Positions 49,812 through 59,366 are shown, counted from the stretch's first letter. The stretch is DNA of 64,000 bases from Streptomyces pactum (GCF_002005225.1 NZ_CP019724.1:6341501-6405500); one strand, 5' to 3'. Program-made: numbers and translations. Notes: generated by a model not told the origin, from the sequence alone.

Positions 49812-52799
49812 TCACTTCGCGAGCCGGGCCTTCGTATGGCGCGTCGGCTCAGCGGTCGCCGGGTCCTCGGGCCACGGGTGCTTCGGATACCGGCCGCGAA
49901 GCTCCGCCCGTACGCCCTTGTAGCCGTCCTTCCAGAAGGAGGCCAGATCGGCGGTGACCGCGGCCGGGCGGCCCGCGGGCGAGAGGAGGTGGACGAGGAG
50001 CGGCACCCCGGCGACCTCGGGCGAGCGCTGGAGCCCGAACATCTCCTGCAACTTCACGGCGAGTACCGGTCGGTCGGGGTCGTCGTAGTCGATCCGGATC
50101 CTGGAACCACTGGGGACGACTATCCGCTCAGGGGCGAGCTCGTCGAGCCGCGCCGCCTCCCCGGAGGCCCAGGGCAGCAGCCGCGTCAGCGCCTGACCGG
50201 CGTCGATCCGTGCCAGGTCGGCCCGCCGCCGGGCCCGGCCCAGCTCGGGCTCCAGCCACTCGTCCACGCGCGCGTGCAGCGCGTCGTCGGAGACGTCCGG
50301 CCAGGGCTCACCGAGCCGGCGCCGCAGGAAGGCGAGCCGCTTGCGCAGCACGGTCGCGTCGGGCGACCAGCGCAGCAGTACGAGCCCCTCCTGCCGCAGC
50401 CCGTCCAGCAGCGCGTTCCGCACGAGACCGGAGTCGGCGCCGGCGAGCGGGCGGACGGTGAGTTCCACGGCCCCGAGCCGCTCGACGCGCCGGGCCACGA
50501 CGTCGCCGTCGCCCCAGTGGACCTCATCCCGTTCCGTCAGGAACGCCGCAGCCGCGAGCCGCGCCGTTCTCTCGTCGACGACCGCCCCGAGCTGCACGCG
50601 CGCGTGGCCCTTCCCCACGGGCCGGTCGGCCACGGCCACGGCGATCCACGGCGCGCCGCGCAGCGCCGACGCCTCCGGCAGCTCCGCCCGGGTGCCGGAG
50701 ACCATCAGATACGAACCGCCGTCCTTCCTGGCCACCCGCTCGGGAAACGCCAGCGCGGCCACCAGCCCCGCTATGCCGTCGTCGGTGCCGTCCCGCGCCA
50801 CCCGGCCGGCGCTTTCCGCGGCGGACCGCAGCCGCCGTACCTCGGCCCGCCACCGCGCTCCGTACGCGTCACCCCCACGCCGGGCGGCCCGCAGCGCGGC
50901 CACGAGATCGTCCCCGTACTCCCGCGGCGGCGCCTCACTGAGCAGAGCGACCACCTCCGCCACCGCCGAGGCCTCGGCCTGGGAGGCCCTCGCACTGGCT
51001 GTCTCCGTCTGGGAGGCTCCCGCACTGGCTGCCTCTGCCCGGGACACCCCCGTGCCGGCTGCCCCCGCCCGGGAGGCCACCACACCCGAGGCCTGCGCCG
51101 CGGGGATCCCCGCACCCGGAATTCCTGCCCGGGAGGCCTCCGTGTCGGCCGCCTCTGCCCGGAAGGCCCCCGCACCACTCGCACCCGCGCCCGAGATCGC
51201 CGTACCGGATGTGTCCGAGGCCTCCGTGTCGGGGCTTCCCGCGCGCAGGCTCGCCCCGGAGGTGCTGCTGCCCGAGGCACCGGTGTCCGGCCACCCCGCC
51301 CACCCCGCGTCCGGGCTCCCGGCATCGAACCGCTTCGCGTCCGAGGTGGCCGCGCGGGGGCTCAGGCCGGAGCCGCCCCCACCGGAGCCGCCCCCACCGG
51401 AGCCGCCCGCACCGGAGCCGCCCGCACCGGAGCCGCCCGCACCGGAGGCTTCCGCGCCCGACGCGGCCATCCCCGCGTCGAGCAGCGCCCGTGCCAGCCT
51501 GGGATGCAGGCCCAGGCGGGCCAACCGCGCGCCCCGCGCGGTGGCCCGGCCGGCGGAGTCCACCGCGCCGACCGCCGTCAGCACCTCCCGGGCCGCCGCC
51601 ATCGCCCCGCCGGGCGGCGGATCGAGCAGCGCCAGCCCGGACGCGTCCGGGTCCCCCCAGCAGGCCGCCTGCAATGCGAACGCCGTCAGGTCGGCCACCT
51701 TGATCTCCGGTGCCGGGAACCGCGGCAGAAGGGCGTCCTCCGCCTCCGCCCAGCAGCGGTAGACCACGCCCGGCGCCTCACGCCCGGCCCGGCCCGCCCG
51801 TTGCCGCGCCGCCGCCCGCGAGGCCCGTACCGTCGTCAGGGCGCTCAGCCCGCGCGCGTGGTCCACCCGCGGCTCCCGCGCCAGCCCCGCGTCCACGACC
51901 ACCCGTACGCCCGGCACCGTCAGAGACGACTCGGCCACCGACGTCGCCAGTACCACCCGGCGCCGTGCGCCGGGGGACAGGACCGCGTCCTGCACGGCCG
52001 CCGGCGCCCGCCCGTGCACCTGGAGCACGTCGACGTCCGCGAGACCTCCCAGTCGCCCGGCGACGCGGGAGATCTCCCCGACGCCCGGCAGGAAACACAG
52101 CACGTCCCCGTCCCGCTCGGCCAGCGCCCGCCGCACCACCGACCCCACGTGCGCGAGCAGTGCCGGGTCCACCCGCATCCCGTGCGGCGGCCGTACCGGG
52201 CGCGCCGGCGGCGCCCACACCACCTCCACGGGGTACGACACGCCCCGCGCCTCGACGACCGGCGCCCCGCCCAGCAGCCGGGCCCAGCCCTCCGCGTCCG
52301 TCGTCGCCGACGCCGCCACCAGACGCAGCTCCGGCCGCAGGGCCATCCGCACGTCCCACAGGAACGCCGCCGTCGTGTCCGCGTCCAGATGCCGCTCGTG
52401 GCACTCGTCGAGCACCACCGTGTCGACGCCCGTCAGCTCCTGGTCCCGCTGGAGCCGCTGCAACAGCACACCCGTCGTGACGACCTCCACGCGCGCGTGC
52501 CGTCCGACGACCCGTTCACCGCGCACGGTGTAGCCGACGTGCCGGCCGGGTTTCTCACCCAGCAGCCACGCCATCCGCCGGGCCGCCGCCCGCGCCGCGA
52601 TCCGCCGGGGCTCGGCCACGACCACCCGCCGCGCGGGCCCCTCGCCCAGCAGCCCGGCCAGCGCGAGCGGCACCAGCGTCGTCTTGCCGGTGCCGGGCGG
52701 CGCGACCAGCACCGCCGTGCCGTGCCCCGCCAGCGCGTCGTGCAGGGCGGGCAGGGCACCGCGTACGGGCAGGGGTTCCAGGGCGTCGTAACGGATCAC
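49812..52799 (-). CDS. hrpB: ATP-dependent helicase HrpB with long low-complexity insert
   Basis: A DEAH-type helicase of the HrpB family, about 995 residues where 820-850 is usual. Walker A is in VLVAPPGTGKTTLVPLAL, motif II is DECHERH, motif III SATTDAE, and motif VI QRAGRAGREAPG. The HrpB-specific C-terminal domain includes VQLGAVVDERTARLAAAAFLTERDEVHWGDGDVVARRVE. Between the ratchet-like helical domain and that region (about residues 442-609, bases about 50970-51475) is an insert of Gly, Ser and Ala, beginning with GAGGSG/GGGGSG repeats. The GTG at 52799 begins the conserved core; an earlier in-frame GTG at 52847 is possible. Substrate and biological role of bacterial HrpB are poorly known. 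Confidence 0.9.
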   Translation of the reverse strand: MIRYDALEPLPVRGALPALHDALAGHGTAVLVAPPGTGKTTLVPLALAGLLGEGPARRVVVAEPRRIAARAAARRMAWLLGEKPGRHVGYTVRGERVVGRHARVEVVTTGVLLQRLQRDQELTGVDTVVLDECHERHLDADTTAAFLWDVRMALRPELRLVAASATTDAEGWARLLGGAPVVEARGVSYPVEVVWAPPARPVRPPHGMRVDPALLAHVGSVVRRALAERDGDVLCFLPGVGEISRVAGRLGGLADVDVLQVHGRAPAAVQDAVLSPGARRRVVLATSVAESSLTVPGVRVVVDAGLAREPRVDHARGLSALTTVRASRAAARQRAGRAGREAPGVVYRCWAEAEDALLPRFPAPEIKVADLTAFALQAACWGDPDASGLALLDPPPGGAMAAAREVLTAVGAVDSAGRATARGARLARLGLHPRLARALLDAGMAASGAEASGAGGSGAGGSGAGGSGGGGSGGGGSGLSPRAATSDAKRFDAGSPDAGWAGWPDTGASGSSTSGASLRAGSPDTEASDTSGTAISGAGASGAGAFRAEAADTEASRAGIPGAGIPAAQASGVVASRAGAAGTGVSRAEAASAGASQTETASARASQAEASAVAEVVALLSEAPPREYGDDLVAALRAARRGGDAYGARWRAEVRRLRSAAESAGRVARDGTDDGIAGLVAALAFPERVARKDGGSYLMVSGTRAELPEASALRGAPWIAVAVADRPVGKGHARVQLGAVVDERTARLAAAAFLTERDEVHWGDGDVVARRVERLGAVELTVRPLAGADSGLVRNALLDGLRQEGLVLLRWSPDATVLRKRLAFLRRRLGEPWPDVSDDALHARVDEWLEPELGRARRRADLARIDAGQALTRLLPWASGEAARLDELAPERIVVPSGSRIRIDYDDPDRPVLAVKLQEMFGLQRSPEVAGVPLLVHLLSPAGRPAAVTADLASFWKDGYKGVRAELRGRYPKHPWPEDPATAEPTRHTKARLAK

Positions 52800-52875
52800 G
52801 CCCCCAGTGTCGTACGTCCGCGAATCCGCCTCCACGCGCGCGTGCACACGCGACAGGAAGGGTCGGAGTACGAGC

Positions 52876-53757
52876 TCAGTCGCGCTCGCACACGAAGATC
52901 GCCGTGCCCGGGATCAGGTGCCCGCGCAGCGGCGACCAGCCACCCCACTCGGACGTGTTCCAGTCCGGCCACTCCGGCTCCACGAGGTCCACCAGCCGGA
53001 ACCCCGACGTCACCACGTCCCGGACCCGGTCGCCGAGCGTCCTGTGGTGCTCGACGTACACCGCGCGGCCCTCGTCGTCCTGCTCGACGTACGGCGTGCG
53101 GTCGAAGTAGGAGGCGGACACCGACAGCCCCTCGGGGCCCGGCTCGTCCGGGAGCGCCCAGCGCAGCGGGTGCGTGACGGAGAAGACGAAGCGGCCCTGC
53201 GGCCGCAGCACCCGCCGCACCTCGCGCAGCACCAGCCCCGGGTCGGCGACGAAGGGCAGCGCCCCGTACGCCGAGCACGCCAGGTCGAAGGAGCCGTCCG
53301 CGAAGGGCAGCACGGTCGCGTCGGCACAGACCAGGGGGAACGAGCCGCCGATGCGCAGGGCGTGCTGGAGCTGGCGGTGGGAGAGGTCCAGGGCCACCGG
53401 CCGGGCGCCCTGGGCGGCCAGCCAGCGGGAGCACTGGGCGGCGCCGGCGCCGATCTCCAGGACGTCCTTGCCCTTCAGGTCCTCCACCGGGCCGAGCAGC
53501 TCGGCCTCCACCTCGTCGAGGCCCTCCGGACACCACACGAAGCGGTCGTCGCCGAGGAAGGTGCCGTGCTCGACCTGGTATTCGTCCGCGTTCCGGTCCC
53601 ACCAGCCACGATTGGCGCGGGAACTCTCCGTGACACCGGCCGCACGCCTGGTGGCCTCCGGGTCGACCTCTGTGGTTTCGGACGTCTCGGGCTCTTGGAT
53701 GACCGGCTCCCTCGTACTAGTCTGCGGCTCTTCCACAGCCGGTCCCGCGTGTCGCAC
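52876..53757 (-). CDS. Class I SAM-dependent methyltransferase
   Basis: A 293-residue methyltransferase. The SAM-binding glycine motif is VLEIGAGAAQCSRWLAAQG near residue 100, followed by VALDLSHRQLQHAL and the acidic-aromatic VCADATVLPFADGSFDLACSAYGALPFV of motif II-III. The first ~50 residues are polar (PAVEEPQTSTREPVIQEPE) and disordered; the catalytic part begins NRGWWDRNADEYQVEHG. The GTG start at 53757 is uncertain. It diverges from rpsA, sharing the upstream region. The target is unknown; the WWDRNADEYQ start is common in actinobacterial small-molecule methyltransferases. Confidence 0.82.
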   Translation of the reverse strand: MRHAGPAVEEPQTSTREPVIQEPETSETTEVDPEATRRAAGVTESSRANRGWWDRNADEYQVEHGTFLGDDRFVWCPEGLDEVEAELLGPVEDLKGKDVLEIGAGAAQCSRWLAAQGARPVALDLSHRQLQHALRIGGSFPLVCADATVLPFADGSFDLACSAYGALPFVADPGLVLREVRRVLRPQGRFVFSVTHPLRWALPDEPGPEGLSVSASYFDRTPYVEQDDEGRAVYVEHHRTLGDRVRDVVTSGFRLVDLVEPEWPDWNTSEWGGWSPLRGHLIPGTAIFVCERD

Positions 53758-54071
53758 AGGGGGCCTGAGTGGGTCCGCGTGGCCTCGGGAGACGGCTTTT
53801 GTGCCGGGTATGTGACGATCTGCCCCGGGTGTGCGGCTTCGCGCATTGACCCTGCCCGGCTGCCCCCGTATGCTACAAGTTGCGCTGCGGGCCTGCGCAC
53901 CTCAGACGTAGCAGGTCGCGCTCGCATCTGTTGTATGTCCCCTCGGTTCTCGAGGCGTCACCAGTGTTTTTGGTGTCGCTTCCTTGGCTGTCCGGCTTCG
54001 GCAGAGCGAAACGGGCTCCCGGCGTAAGCAGTACCTACGACTTCAATGTCCGTACCGGAGCCCTTTCCCAC
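53758..54071 (+). promoter_or_regulatory. Promoter and long leader of rpsA
   Basis: A sigma-70-type promoter TTGACC (53846-53851), 17-bp spacer, TATGCT (53869-53874) is the best in the window. The predicted start near 53881 leaves a leader of about 190 bases. It contains a hairpin at 53955-53979 (GCGTCACCA and TGGTGTCGC, 8 of 9 pairs) and a run of five T, a possible site for S1 autoregulation. Confidence 0.75.
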
Positions 54072-55586
54072 ATGACGAGCAGCACCGAGACCACCGCCAC
54101 CACCCCGCAGGTTGCGGTCAACGACATCGGTAACGAGGAAGCCTTCCTCGCCGCGATCGACGAGACGATCAAGTACTTCAACGACGGCGACATCGTCGAC
54201 GGCGTCATCGTGAAGGTCGACCGGGACGAGGTCCTGCTCGACATCGGTTACAAGACCGAAGGTGTCATCCCGAGCCGCGAGCTCTCGATCAAGCACGACG
54301 TCGACCCCAACGAGGTCGTCGCCGTCGGTGACGAGATCGAGGCCCTTGTTCTCCAGAAGGAGGACAAGGAAGGCCGCCTGATCCTCTCGAAGAAGCGTGC
54401 CCAGTACGAGCGGGCCTGGGGCACCATCGAGAAGATCAAGGAAGAGGACGGCATCGTCACCGGTACCGTCATCGAGGTCGTCAAGGGTGGTCTCATCCTC
54501 GACATCGGCCTCCGCGGCTTCCTCCCGGCCTCCCTGGTCGAGATGCGCCGTGTCCGCGACCTCCAGCCCTACGTGGGCAAGGAGCTCGAGGCGAAGATCA
54601 TCGAGCTGGACAAGAACCGCAACAACGTGGTCCTGTCCCGCCGTGCCTGGCTGGAGCAGACCCAGTCCGAGGTCCGTCAGACGTTCCTCACGACCCTCCA
54701 GAAGGGTCAGGTCCGTTCCGGCGTCGTCTCCTCGATCGTCAACTTCGGTGCCTTCGTGGACCTGGGTGGCGTCGACGGTCTGGTCCACGTTTCCGAGCTC
54801 TCCTGGAAGCACATCGACCACCCGTCCGAGGTTGTCGAGGTCGGTCAGGAAGTCACCGTCGAGGTCCTCGACGTGGACATGGACCGCGAGCGTGTCTCCC
54901 TGTCGCTGAAGGCGACCCAGGAAGACCCGTGGCAGCAGTTCGCCCGCACCCACCAGATCGGCCAGGTCGTGCCCGGCAAGGTCACGAAGCTGGTGCCGTT
55001 CGGTGCGTTCGTCCGCGTGGACGAGGGCATCGAGGGTCTGGTCCACATCTCCGAGCTGGCCGAGCGCCACGTGGAGATCCCGGAGCAGGTCGTCCAGGTC
55101 AACGACGAGATCTTCGTCAAGGTCATCGACATCGACCTCGAGCGCCGCCGCATCAGCCTCTCGCTGAAGCAGGCCAACGAGGCCTTCGGTGCCGACCCGT
55201 CGGTGGTCGAGTTCGACCCGACCCTGTACGGCATGGCCGCGTCCTACGACGACCAGGGCAACTACATCTACCCCGAGGGCTTCGACCCCGAGACCAACGA
55301 CTGGCTCGAGGGCTACGAGACCCAGCGCGAGGCGTGGGAGACCCAGTACGCCGAGGCGCAGCAGCGCTTCGAGCAGCACCAGGCGCAGGTCATCAAGTCC
55401 CGCGAGGCGGACGAGAAGGCCGCCGCCGAGGGTGTCGACACCCCGGGTGCGGCTCCGGCCGCGTCCAGCGGTGGCGGCGGCGGCGGTGGTTCGTACTCCT
55501 CCGAGGGCGGCGACAACTCCGGCGCCCTGGCGTCGGACGAGGCGCTGGCCGCGCTGCGCGAGAAGCTGGCCGGCGGCCAGAGCTGA
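54072..55586 (+). CDS. rpsA: 30S ribosomal protein S1
   Basis: Ribosomal protein S1, 504 residues, with four OB-fold S1 domains, as is usual in actinobacteria. Domain starts are near GDIVDGVIVKVDRDEVLLDIG (residue 38), GIVTGTVIEVVKGGLILDIGLRGF, GQVRSGVVSSIVNFGAFVDLGG and GQVVPGKVTKLVPFGAFVRVDEG. The C-terminus is a Gly/Ser/Asp-rich tail (SSGGGGGGGSYSSEGGDNSG). It helps mRNA binding to the ribosome. The ATG at 54072 is distant from the nearest GGAG; S1 often regulates its own translation through an atypical start region. A perfect 17-bp terminator follows. Confidence 0.96.
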   Translation: MTSSTETTATTPQVAVNDIGNEEAFLAAIDETIKYFNDGDIVDGVIVKVDRDEVLLDIGYKTEGVIPSRELSIKHDVDPNEVVAVGDEIEALVLQKEDKEGRLILSKKRAQYERAWGTIEKIKEEDGIVTGTVIEVVKGGLILDIGLRGFLPASLVEMRRVRDLQPYVGKELEAKIIELDKNRNNVVLSRRAWLEQTQSEVRQTFLTTLQKGQVRSGVVSSIVNFGAFVDLGGVDGLVHVSELSWKHIDHPSEVVEVGQEVTVEVLDVDMDRERVSLSLKATQEDPWQQFARTHQIGQVVPGKVTKLVPFGAFVRVDEGIEGLVHISELAERHVEIPEQVVQVNDEIFVKVIDIDLERRRISLSLKQANEAFGADPSVVEFDPTLYGMAASYDDQGNYIYPEGFDPETNDWLEGYETQREAWETQYAEAQQRFEQHQAQVIKSREADEKAAAEGVDTPGAAPAASSGGGGGGGSYSSEGGDNSGALASDEALAALREKLAGGQS

Positions 55587-55629
55587 GCGCAGGCTGAGCA
55601 GGAGCTCTTCATCGAGCGCTAGCTCGTGA

Positions 55630-55667
55630 ACGCAGGGCCCGCACCCTTCGGGGTGCGGGCCCTGCGT
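55630..55667 (+). terminator. Terminator after rpsA
   Basis: A perfect 17-bp stem (ACGCAGGGCCCGCACCC at 55630-55646) closed by a TTCG tetraloop, 44 bases after the rpsA stop. Confidence 0.9.
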
Positions 55668-55760
55668 GCGTTCGCCGCCGCCCGCCGGGTGCGCGGACGG
55701 GGAATGCCCGGGCCGGCCCCCGTGTTGTGGACTACGAACACCAGGAGGGGAGCGGTCACT

Positions 55761-56699
55761 GTGCTTGATCCGCAGGGCTTGTACGCGTGGGAGCCGAAGG
55801 GTTTGGCCGTCGTCGACATGGCACTCGCCCAGGAGTCGGCGGGGCTGATCATGCTGTACCACTTCGACGGATACATCGACGCCGGCGAGACCGGCGACCA
55901 GATCGTCGACCGGGTGCTCGACTCGCTGCCTCACCAGGTCGTCGCCCGCTTCGACCACGACCGGCTCGTGGACTACCGGGCGCGCCGGCCGCTGCTGACC
56001 TTCAAGCGGGACACCTGGACGGACTACGAGGAACCCACCATCGAGGTGCGGCTGGTCCAGGACGCCACCGGGGCGCCCTTCCTGCTGCTGTCGGGCCCCG
56101 AGCCGGACGTCGAGTGGGAGCGTTTCGCCGCGGCGGTGCAGCAGATCGTCGAGCGGCTGGGTGTCCGTCTCGCGGTCAATTTCCACGGCATCCCCATGGG
56201 CGTCCCGCACACCCGTCCCGTCGGCATCACCCCGCACGGCAACCGTGCCGACCTGGTGCCGGGCCACCGCAGCCCCTTCGAGGAGGCACAGGTCCCCGGC
56301 AGCGCAGAGGCACTCGTCGAGTACCGGCTCCTGCAGGCCGGCCACGAGGTACTGGGCGTGGCCGTCCACGTCCCGCACTACATCGCCCGCTCCCCGTACC
56401 CGGACGCGGCGCTGACCGCCCTGGAGGCGATCACCGCGGCGACCGGGCTGGTCCTGCCGGGCATCGCGCACTCCCTGCGCACGGACGCCCACCGCACGCA
56501 GACGGAGATCGACCGGCAGATCCAGGAGGGCGACGAGGAACTCACCGCCCTCATCCAGGGCCTGGAGCACCAGTACGACGCGGCCGCGGGTGCCGAGACC
56601 CGCGGCAACATGCTCGCCGAGCCCGTCGAGATCCCCTCGGCGGACGAGATCGGCCGCGAGTTCGAACGGTTCCTGGCCGAGCGGGAAGGCGACAACTGA
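55761..56699 (+). CDS. PAC2 family protein
   Basis: A 312-residue member of the PAC2 (proteasome assembly chaperone-like) family. It starts [18 protein letters not shown], has the family segment [28 protein letters not shown] near residue 33, [28 protein letters not shown] near 115 and [19 protein letters not shown] near 150; the C-terminal quarter is helical ([25 protein letters not shown]). The GTG at 55761 follows AGGAGGGG. The family is common in actinobacteria; the true function is unknown, and a link with the actinobacterial proteasome is only by family name. Confidence 0.85.
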   Translation: MLDPQGLYAWEPKGLAVVDMALAQESAGLIMLYHFDGYIDAGETGDQIVDRVLDSLPHQVVARFDHDRLVDYRARRPLLTFKRDTWTDYEEPTIEVRLVQDATGAPFLLLSGPEPDVEWERFAAAVQQIVERLGVRLAVNFHGIPMGVPHTRPVGITPHGNRADLVPGHRSPFEEAQVPGSAEALVEYRLLQAGHEVLGVAVHVPHYIARSPYPDAALTALEAITAATGLVLPGIAHSLRTDAHRTQTEIDRQIQEGDEELTALIQGLEHQYDAAAGAETRGNMLAEPVEIPSADEIGREFERFLAEREGDN

Positions 56700-56789
56700 C
56701 ACCCGGGCCGCCTCCGGGAAGCCGCGCGGCTCCGAGGTACCGCAGCCCGGTGGGGACCGCCCGGCAGGAAGGCCGTCACCGGCAGGCCC

Positions 56790-56795
56790 TAGGCT
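56790..56795 (+). promoter_or_regulatory. Candidate leaderless promoter -10 (TAGGCT) of coaE
   Basis: TAGGCT ends seven bases before the coaE ATG, which lacks a ribosome-binding site. Confidence 0.4.
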
Positions 56796-56802
56796 TCCGC
56801 TC

Positions 56803-57408
56803 ATGCTGAAGGTGGGCCTGACCGGCGGAATCGGCGCCGGCAAGAGCGAGGTGTCACGGCTGCTCGTCGAGTACGGCGCCGTGCTGATCGACGCGGACCG
56901 GATCGCGCGCGAGGTCGTCGCCCCGGGAACTCCGGGGCTCGCGGCGGTCGTGGAGGCGTTCGGCGAGGAGGTACTCACCGAGGGCGGCAGCCTGGACCGG
57001 CCGAAACTCGGTTCGATCGTGTTCGCCGACCCGGAGAAGCTGGCCGCGCTGAACTCGATCGTGCACCCCCTGGTCGGTGACCGGTCCCGCGCACTCGAAG
57101 AGGCCGCGGCACAGGACGCCGTCGTCGTCCACGACGTGCCGCTGCTCACGGAGAACGGCCTGGCACCGCTGTACGACGTCGTGGTCGTCGTGGACGTCGA
57201 CCCCGCCACCCAGCTCGACCGGCTGGTACGGCTGCGCGGCATGACCGAGCAGGACGCACGCGCCCGCATGGCCGCCCAGGCGACGCGCGAGCAGCGCCGG
57301 GAGATCGCGGACGTGGTCATCGACAACGACGTACCGCTGGACGAACTGCGGCGCCGGGTGGAAGAGGTGTGGGCCGAGCTGACCCGCAGGGCGCACGCGC
57401 CGCGCTGA
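56803..57408 (+). CDS. coaE: Dephospho-CoA kinase
   Basis: CoaE phosphorylates dephospho-CoA in the last step of CoA synthesis. 201 residues, the standard single-domain form. The P-loop is [16 protein letters not shown] at residues 6-21, with the LID and CoA domain [28 protein letters not shown] and [19 protein letters not shown], then [52 protein letters not shown]. The ATG begins directly with LKVGLTGG, leaving no room for another start. In several actinobacteria CoaE carries an added C-terminal domain; this one does not. Confidence 0.97.
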   Translation: MLKVGLTGGIGAGKSEVSRLLVEYGAVLIDADRIAREVVAPGTPGLAAVVEAFGEEVLTEGGSLDRPKLGSIVFADPEKLAALNSIVHPLVGDRSRALEEAAAQDAVVVHDVPLLTENGLAPLYDVVVVVDVDPATQLDRLVRLRGMTEQDARARMAAQATREQRREIADVVIDNDVPLDELRRRVEEVWAELTRRAHAPR

Positions 57409-57509
57409 GCGCCCCGGCGCGGCGCGGGAAGCTCTGGCGCCCCGGTCGCCGCAGGAATAGCGGTCCCCGCGCGGGCGTTGATCCCTTTCAGTGAGGGAAG
57501 GACTCTGCC

Positions 57510-57890
57510 GTGCCCGAGACAAACGGTTCGACCGGACGCACCCCGGAGACGGATGTCATCGACTTCCGTGCCGCCGAGCAACTGCTCGCGGCGCGGGACC
57601 CGCAGGGCGCGGTGAAACTGCTCGACGGGGTCATCGCCGCGCATCCGCAGAGCACCGCCGCTCGGCTGCTGCGCGCCCGTGCCTTCTTCGCGGCGGCGCA
57701 ACTGAGACCGGCCGAGCTGGAGTTCACCATCGTCCTGGAACGTGAGCCGGACAACGCGTTCGCGCACTTCGCACTCGCCCGCACCTATGAGCGCCGGGGC
57801 TGCCCCGACCAGGCCCGGCGCCACTTCCGGCTGGCCGCGGCTCTGGACCCGAATCCGGAGTATCTGCAGCAGGCGCGGTTCGACTCCTGA
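57510..57890 (+). CDS. Tetratricopeptide repeat protein
   Basis: A 126-residue protein of about three TPR units: AAEQLLAARDPQGAVKLLDGVIAAHPQS, AARLLRARAFFAAAQLRPAELEFTIVLEREPDN and AFAHFALARTYERRGCPDQARRHFRLAAALDPN. It starts at GTG 57510 after GGAAGGA. No signal peptide. Such small TPR proteins often bind a partner peptide; the partner is unknown. It lies 101 bases downstream of coaE and may share its transcript. Confidence 0.88.
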   Translation: MPETNGSTGRTPETDVIDFRAAEQLLAARDPQGAVKLLDGVIAAHPQSTAARLLRARAFFAAAQLRPAELEFTIVLEREPDNAFAHFALARTYERRGCPDQARRHFRLAAALDPNPEYLQQARFDS

Positions 57891-57902
57891 CCGGCCCCCG
57901 AC

Positions 57903-57983
57903 GATCCCGGCGGAGGCCGGAGAAGATCCCGACGGAGGCCGTAGACGGTCCCGGCGGAGTCCGTAGACGCTCCCGGCCGAGTC
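57903..57983. repeat. 22-bp tandem repeat
   Basis: Three and a half imperfect copies starting at 57903, 57925, 57947 and 57969; the unit begins GATCCCGGCGGAGGCCG. It follows the TPR gene and precedes the end of the small membrane protein gene. Confidence 0.85.
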
Positions 57984-58032
57984 TTGGCCGCCCGACGGAC
58001 TGACTTCGAGGCCCCGGCGGACTCGTGGGCGG

Positions 58033-58290
58033 TCAGCTTCCGGGTGGTCGGTAGGGCGGGATGTCCGGGCCGGGCTGGTAATGCGGGCCCTGGCGGATGT
58101 GCCGGAGGATCACGGTCAGGTCGACCGTGACGACGAGCCACAGCAATCCGCACGCGAGCGCCCATCCGGGCCGCCCGGCGAGCGCGAAGGCGGCGGTCCC
58201 GAAGATCGCCCAGACCAGCCCCCACACGCACAGCCAGAAACGCGCCCGCAGGGCACTGCGCGCGGTGGTCGGTTCACTCCCGGTACGCAT
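58033..58290 (-). CDS. Small membrane protein, DUF6343-like
   Basis: An 85-residue protein with two hydrophobic segments, LCVWGLVWAIFGTAAFALAG (residues 19-38) and the ALACGLLWLVVTVDLTVIL region, and a His/Pro/Gly-rich tail. The opening MRTGSEPTTARSALRARFWL matches my memory of the Streptomyces DUF6343 proteins, but I could not check. ATG 58290 follows AGGAG by ten bases. Function unknown. It diverges from the acyltransferase-like gene 57 bases away. Confidence 0.78.
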   Translation of the reverse strand: MRTGSEPTTARSALRARFWLCVWGLVWAIFGTAAFALAGRPGWALACGLLWLVVTVDLTVILRHIRQGPHYQPGPDIPPYRPPGS

Positions 58291-58347
58291 CGGATCACCA
58301 CTCCTGTGGAAAACGTACTCCGGGAGACGACGAGGGGGAAACGACCC

Positions 58348-59280
58348 GTGCCACTGGACCGACCCGTCCTGCCGGACGCCGACGACCTGCCCGACGTACT
58401 GCTCGACCTGGCGGTGCCGCACGAGGACATCAACGCACTGGTGGGCCTGCGCGGCGGCGTGACGCGCGATGCCGGTACGGCGCGGCTGCTGCAGGAGTGC
58501 GTCCACGATCTGCTGCGGGACCTCGGAGAGCCGGCCGGGGACCGCGAGGGCGTGCGGCGGTTCGAGGAGCGGCTGACAACGGCTCCGGAGGCGCTGGGCG
58601 GGTACTTCGCCGCGTACGTGTTCGTGGCGGCGCTGCCCTATACGCGCGCGTACCACCGAGAACGCCGCGTCCCGGCCGAGATCGCCCGGCACACCCTCGC
58701 CGACCTGGGGCGGAACATGGCGAGCCACCGCAGGCGGCACGGCACGGGCGGAGTACGGGCCCCACGGTGGCTGGCGCACCACTTCCGGGGAGAGCTGTAC
58801 CAACTGGGACGGCTGCAGTTCGAGCGGGCCACGATCGGGCGGCGCACCGCGCCGGTGCTGCGGGCGGCCGGGATGGACGCGGTGCCGGGTGAGCCCTGCC
58901 TGAACCTGCACGTCCCGGACTACCGCGGGCCGCTGACACCGGCCGCCTGCGACCGCTCGCTCCGGCTCGCCGGGGACTTCTTCCGGCGGCACTTCCCCGA
59001 GGAGCCGTACCGGGCCGCGACGTGCCACTCCTGGCTCCTCGACCCGCAGCTCAAGCGGTACCTGGCGGCGGACTCCAACATCGTCCGCTTCCAGGAACGC
59101 TTTCGGGTGGCCCGCGAGGACACCGAGCCCGCCGACGGGGAACCCGTCCGCTTCGTCTTCGGGAACCCCTGCCTGCCGGTCGAGGGGCTGCCGCGGCGCA
59201 CCTCGCTGGAGCGGGCCGTCGGGGACCATCTGCGGGCGGGCGGCCACTGGTACGTCGGGCACGGCTGGTTTCCGCTCTGA
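58348..59280 (+). CDS. Acyltransferase-like protein (NAT_N/GNAT-like C-terminal)
   Basis: A 310-residue protein of an actinobacterial family annotated as acyltransferase domain-containing. The N-terminal helical domain includes LGGYFAAYVFVAALPYTRAYHRERRVP and IARHTLADLGRNMASHRR near 100; the C-terminal domain has LYQLGRLQFERATIG, CLNLHVPDYRGPLTPAACDRSLRLAGDFFRRHFPEEPY and CHSWLLDPQLKRYLAADSNIVRFQERF. The C-terminal half resembles a GNAT-like fold without a clear acetyl-CoA loop. GTG 58348 follows GAGGGGGAA. No catalytic function has been shown for this family to my knowledge. Confidence 0.72.
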   Translation: MPLDRPVLPDADDLPDVLLDLAVPHEDINALVGLRGGVTRDAGTARLLQECVHDLLRDLGEPAGDREGVRRFEERLTTAPEALGGYFAAYVFVAALPYTRAYHRERRVPAEIARHTLADLGRNMASHRRRHGTGGVRAPRWLAHHFRGELYQLGRLQFERATIGRRTAPVLRAAGMDAVPGEPCLNLHVPDYRGPLTPAACDRSLRLAGDFFRRHFPEEPYRAATCHSWLLDPQLKRYLAADSNIVRFQERFRVAREDTEPADGEPVRFVFGNPCLPVEGLPRRTSLERAVGDHLRAGGHWYVGHGWFPL

Positions 59281-59366
59281 CGACGGACTCCTGCTCCGAC
59301 GGCGCGCTCCCGTTCTCACGGAAGGTTCACGTCCGCACCGTCCCGGCCCGGGGCGCGTCGGCACGC

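Noticed and set aside
53958..57824. A minus-strand open frame of nearly 1300 codons across rpsA, the PAC2 gene and coaE.
   Set aside because: It is antisense to genes with clear motifs; its translation is Asp/Leu/Val-rich noise typical of antisense frames.
57903..57983. 22-bp repeats as a CRISPR array.
   Set aside because: Units are directly adjacent and imperfect, with no unique spacers or cas genes.
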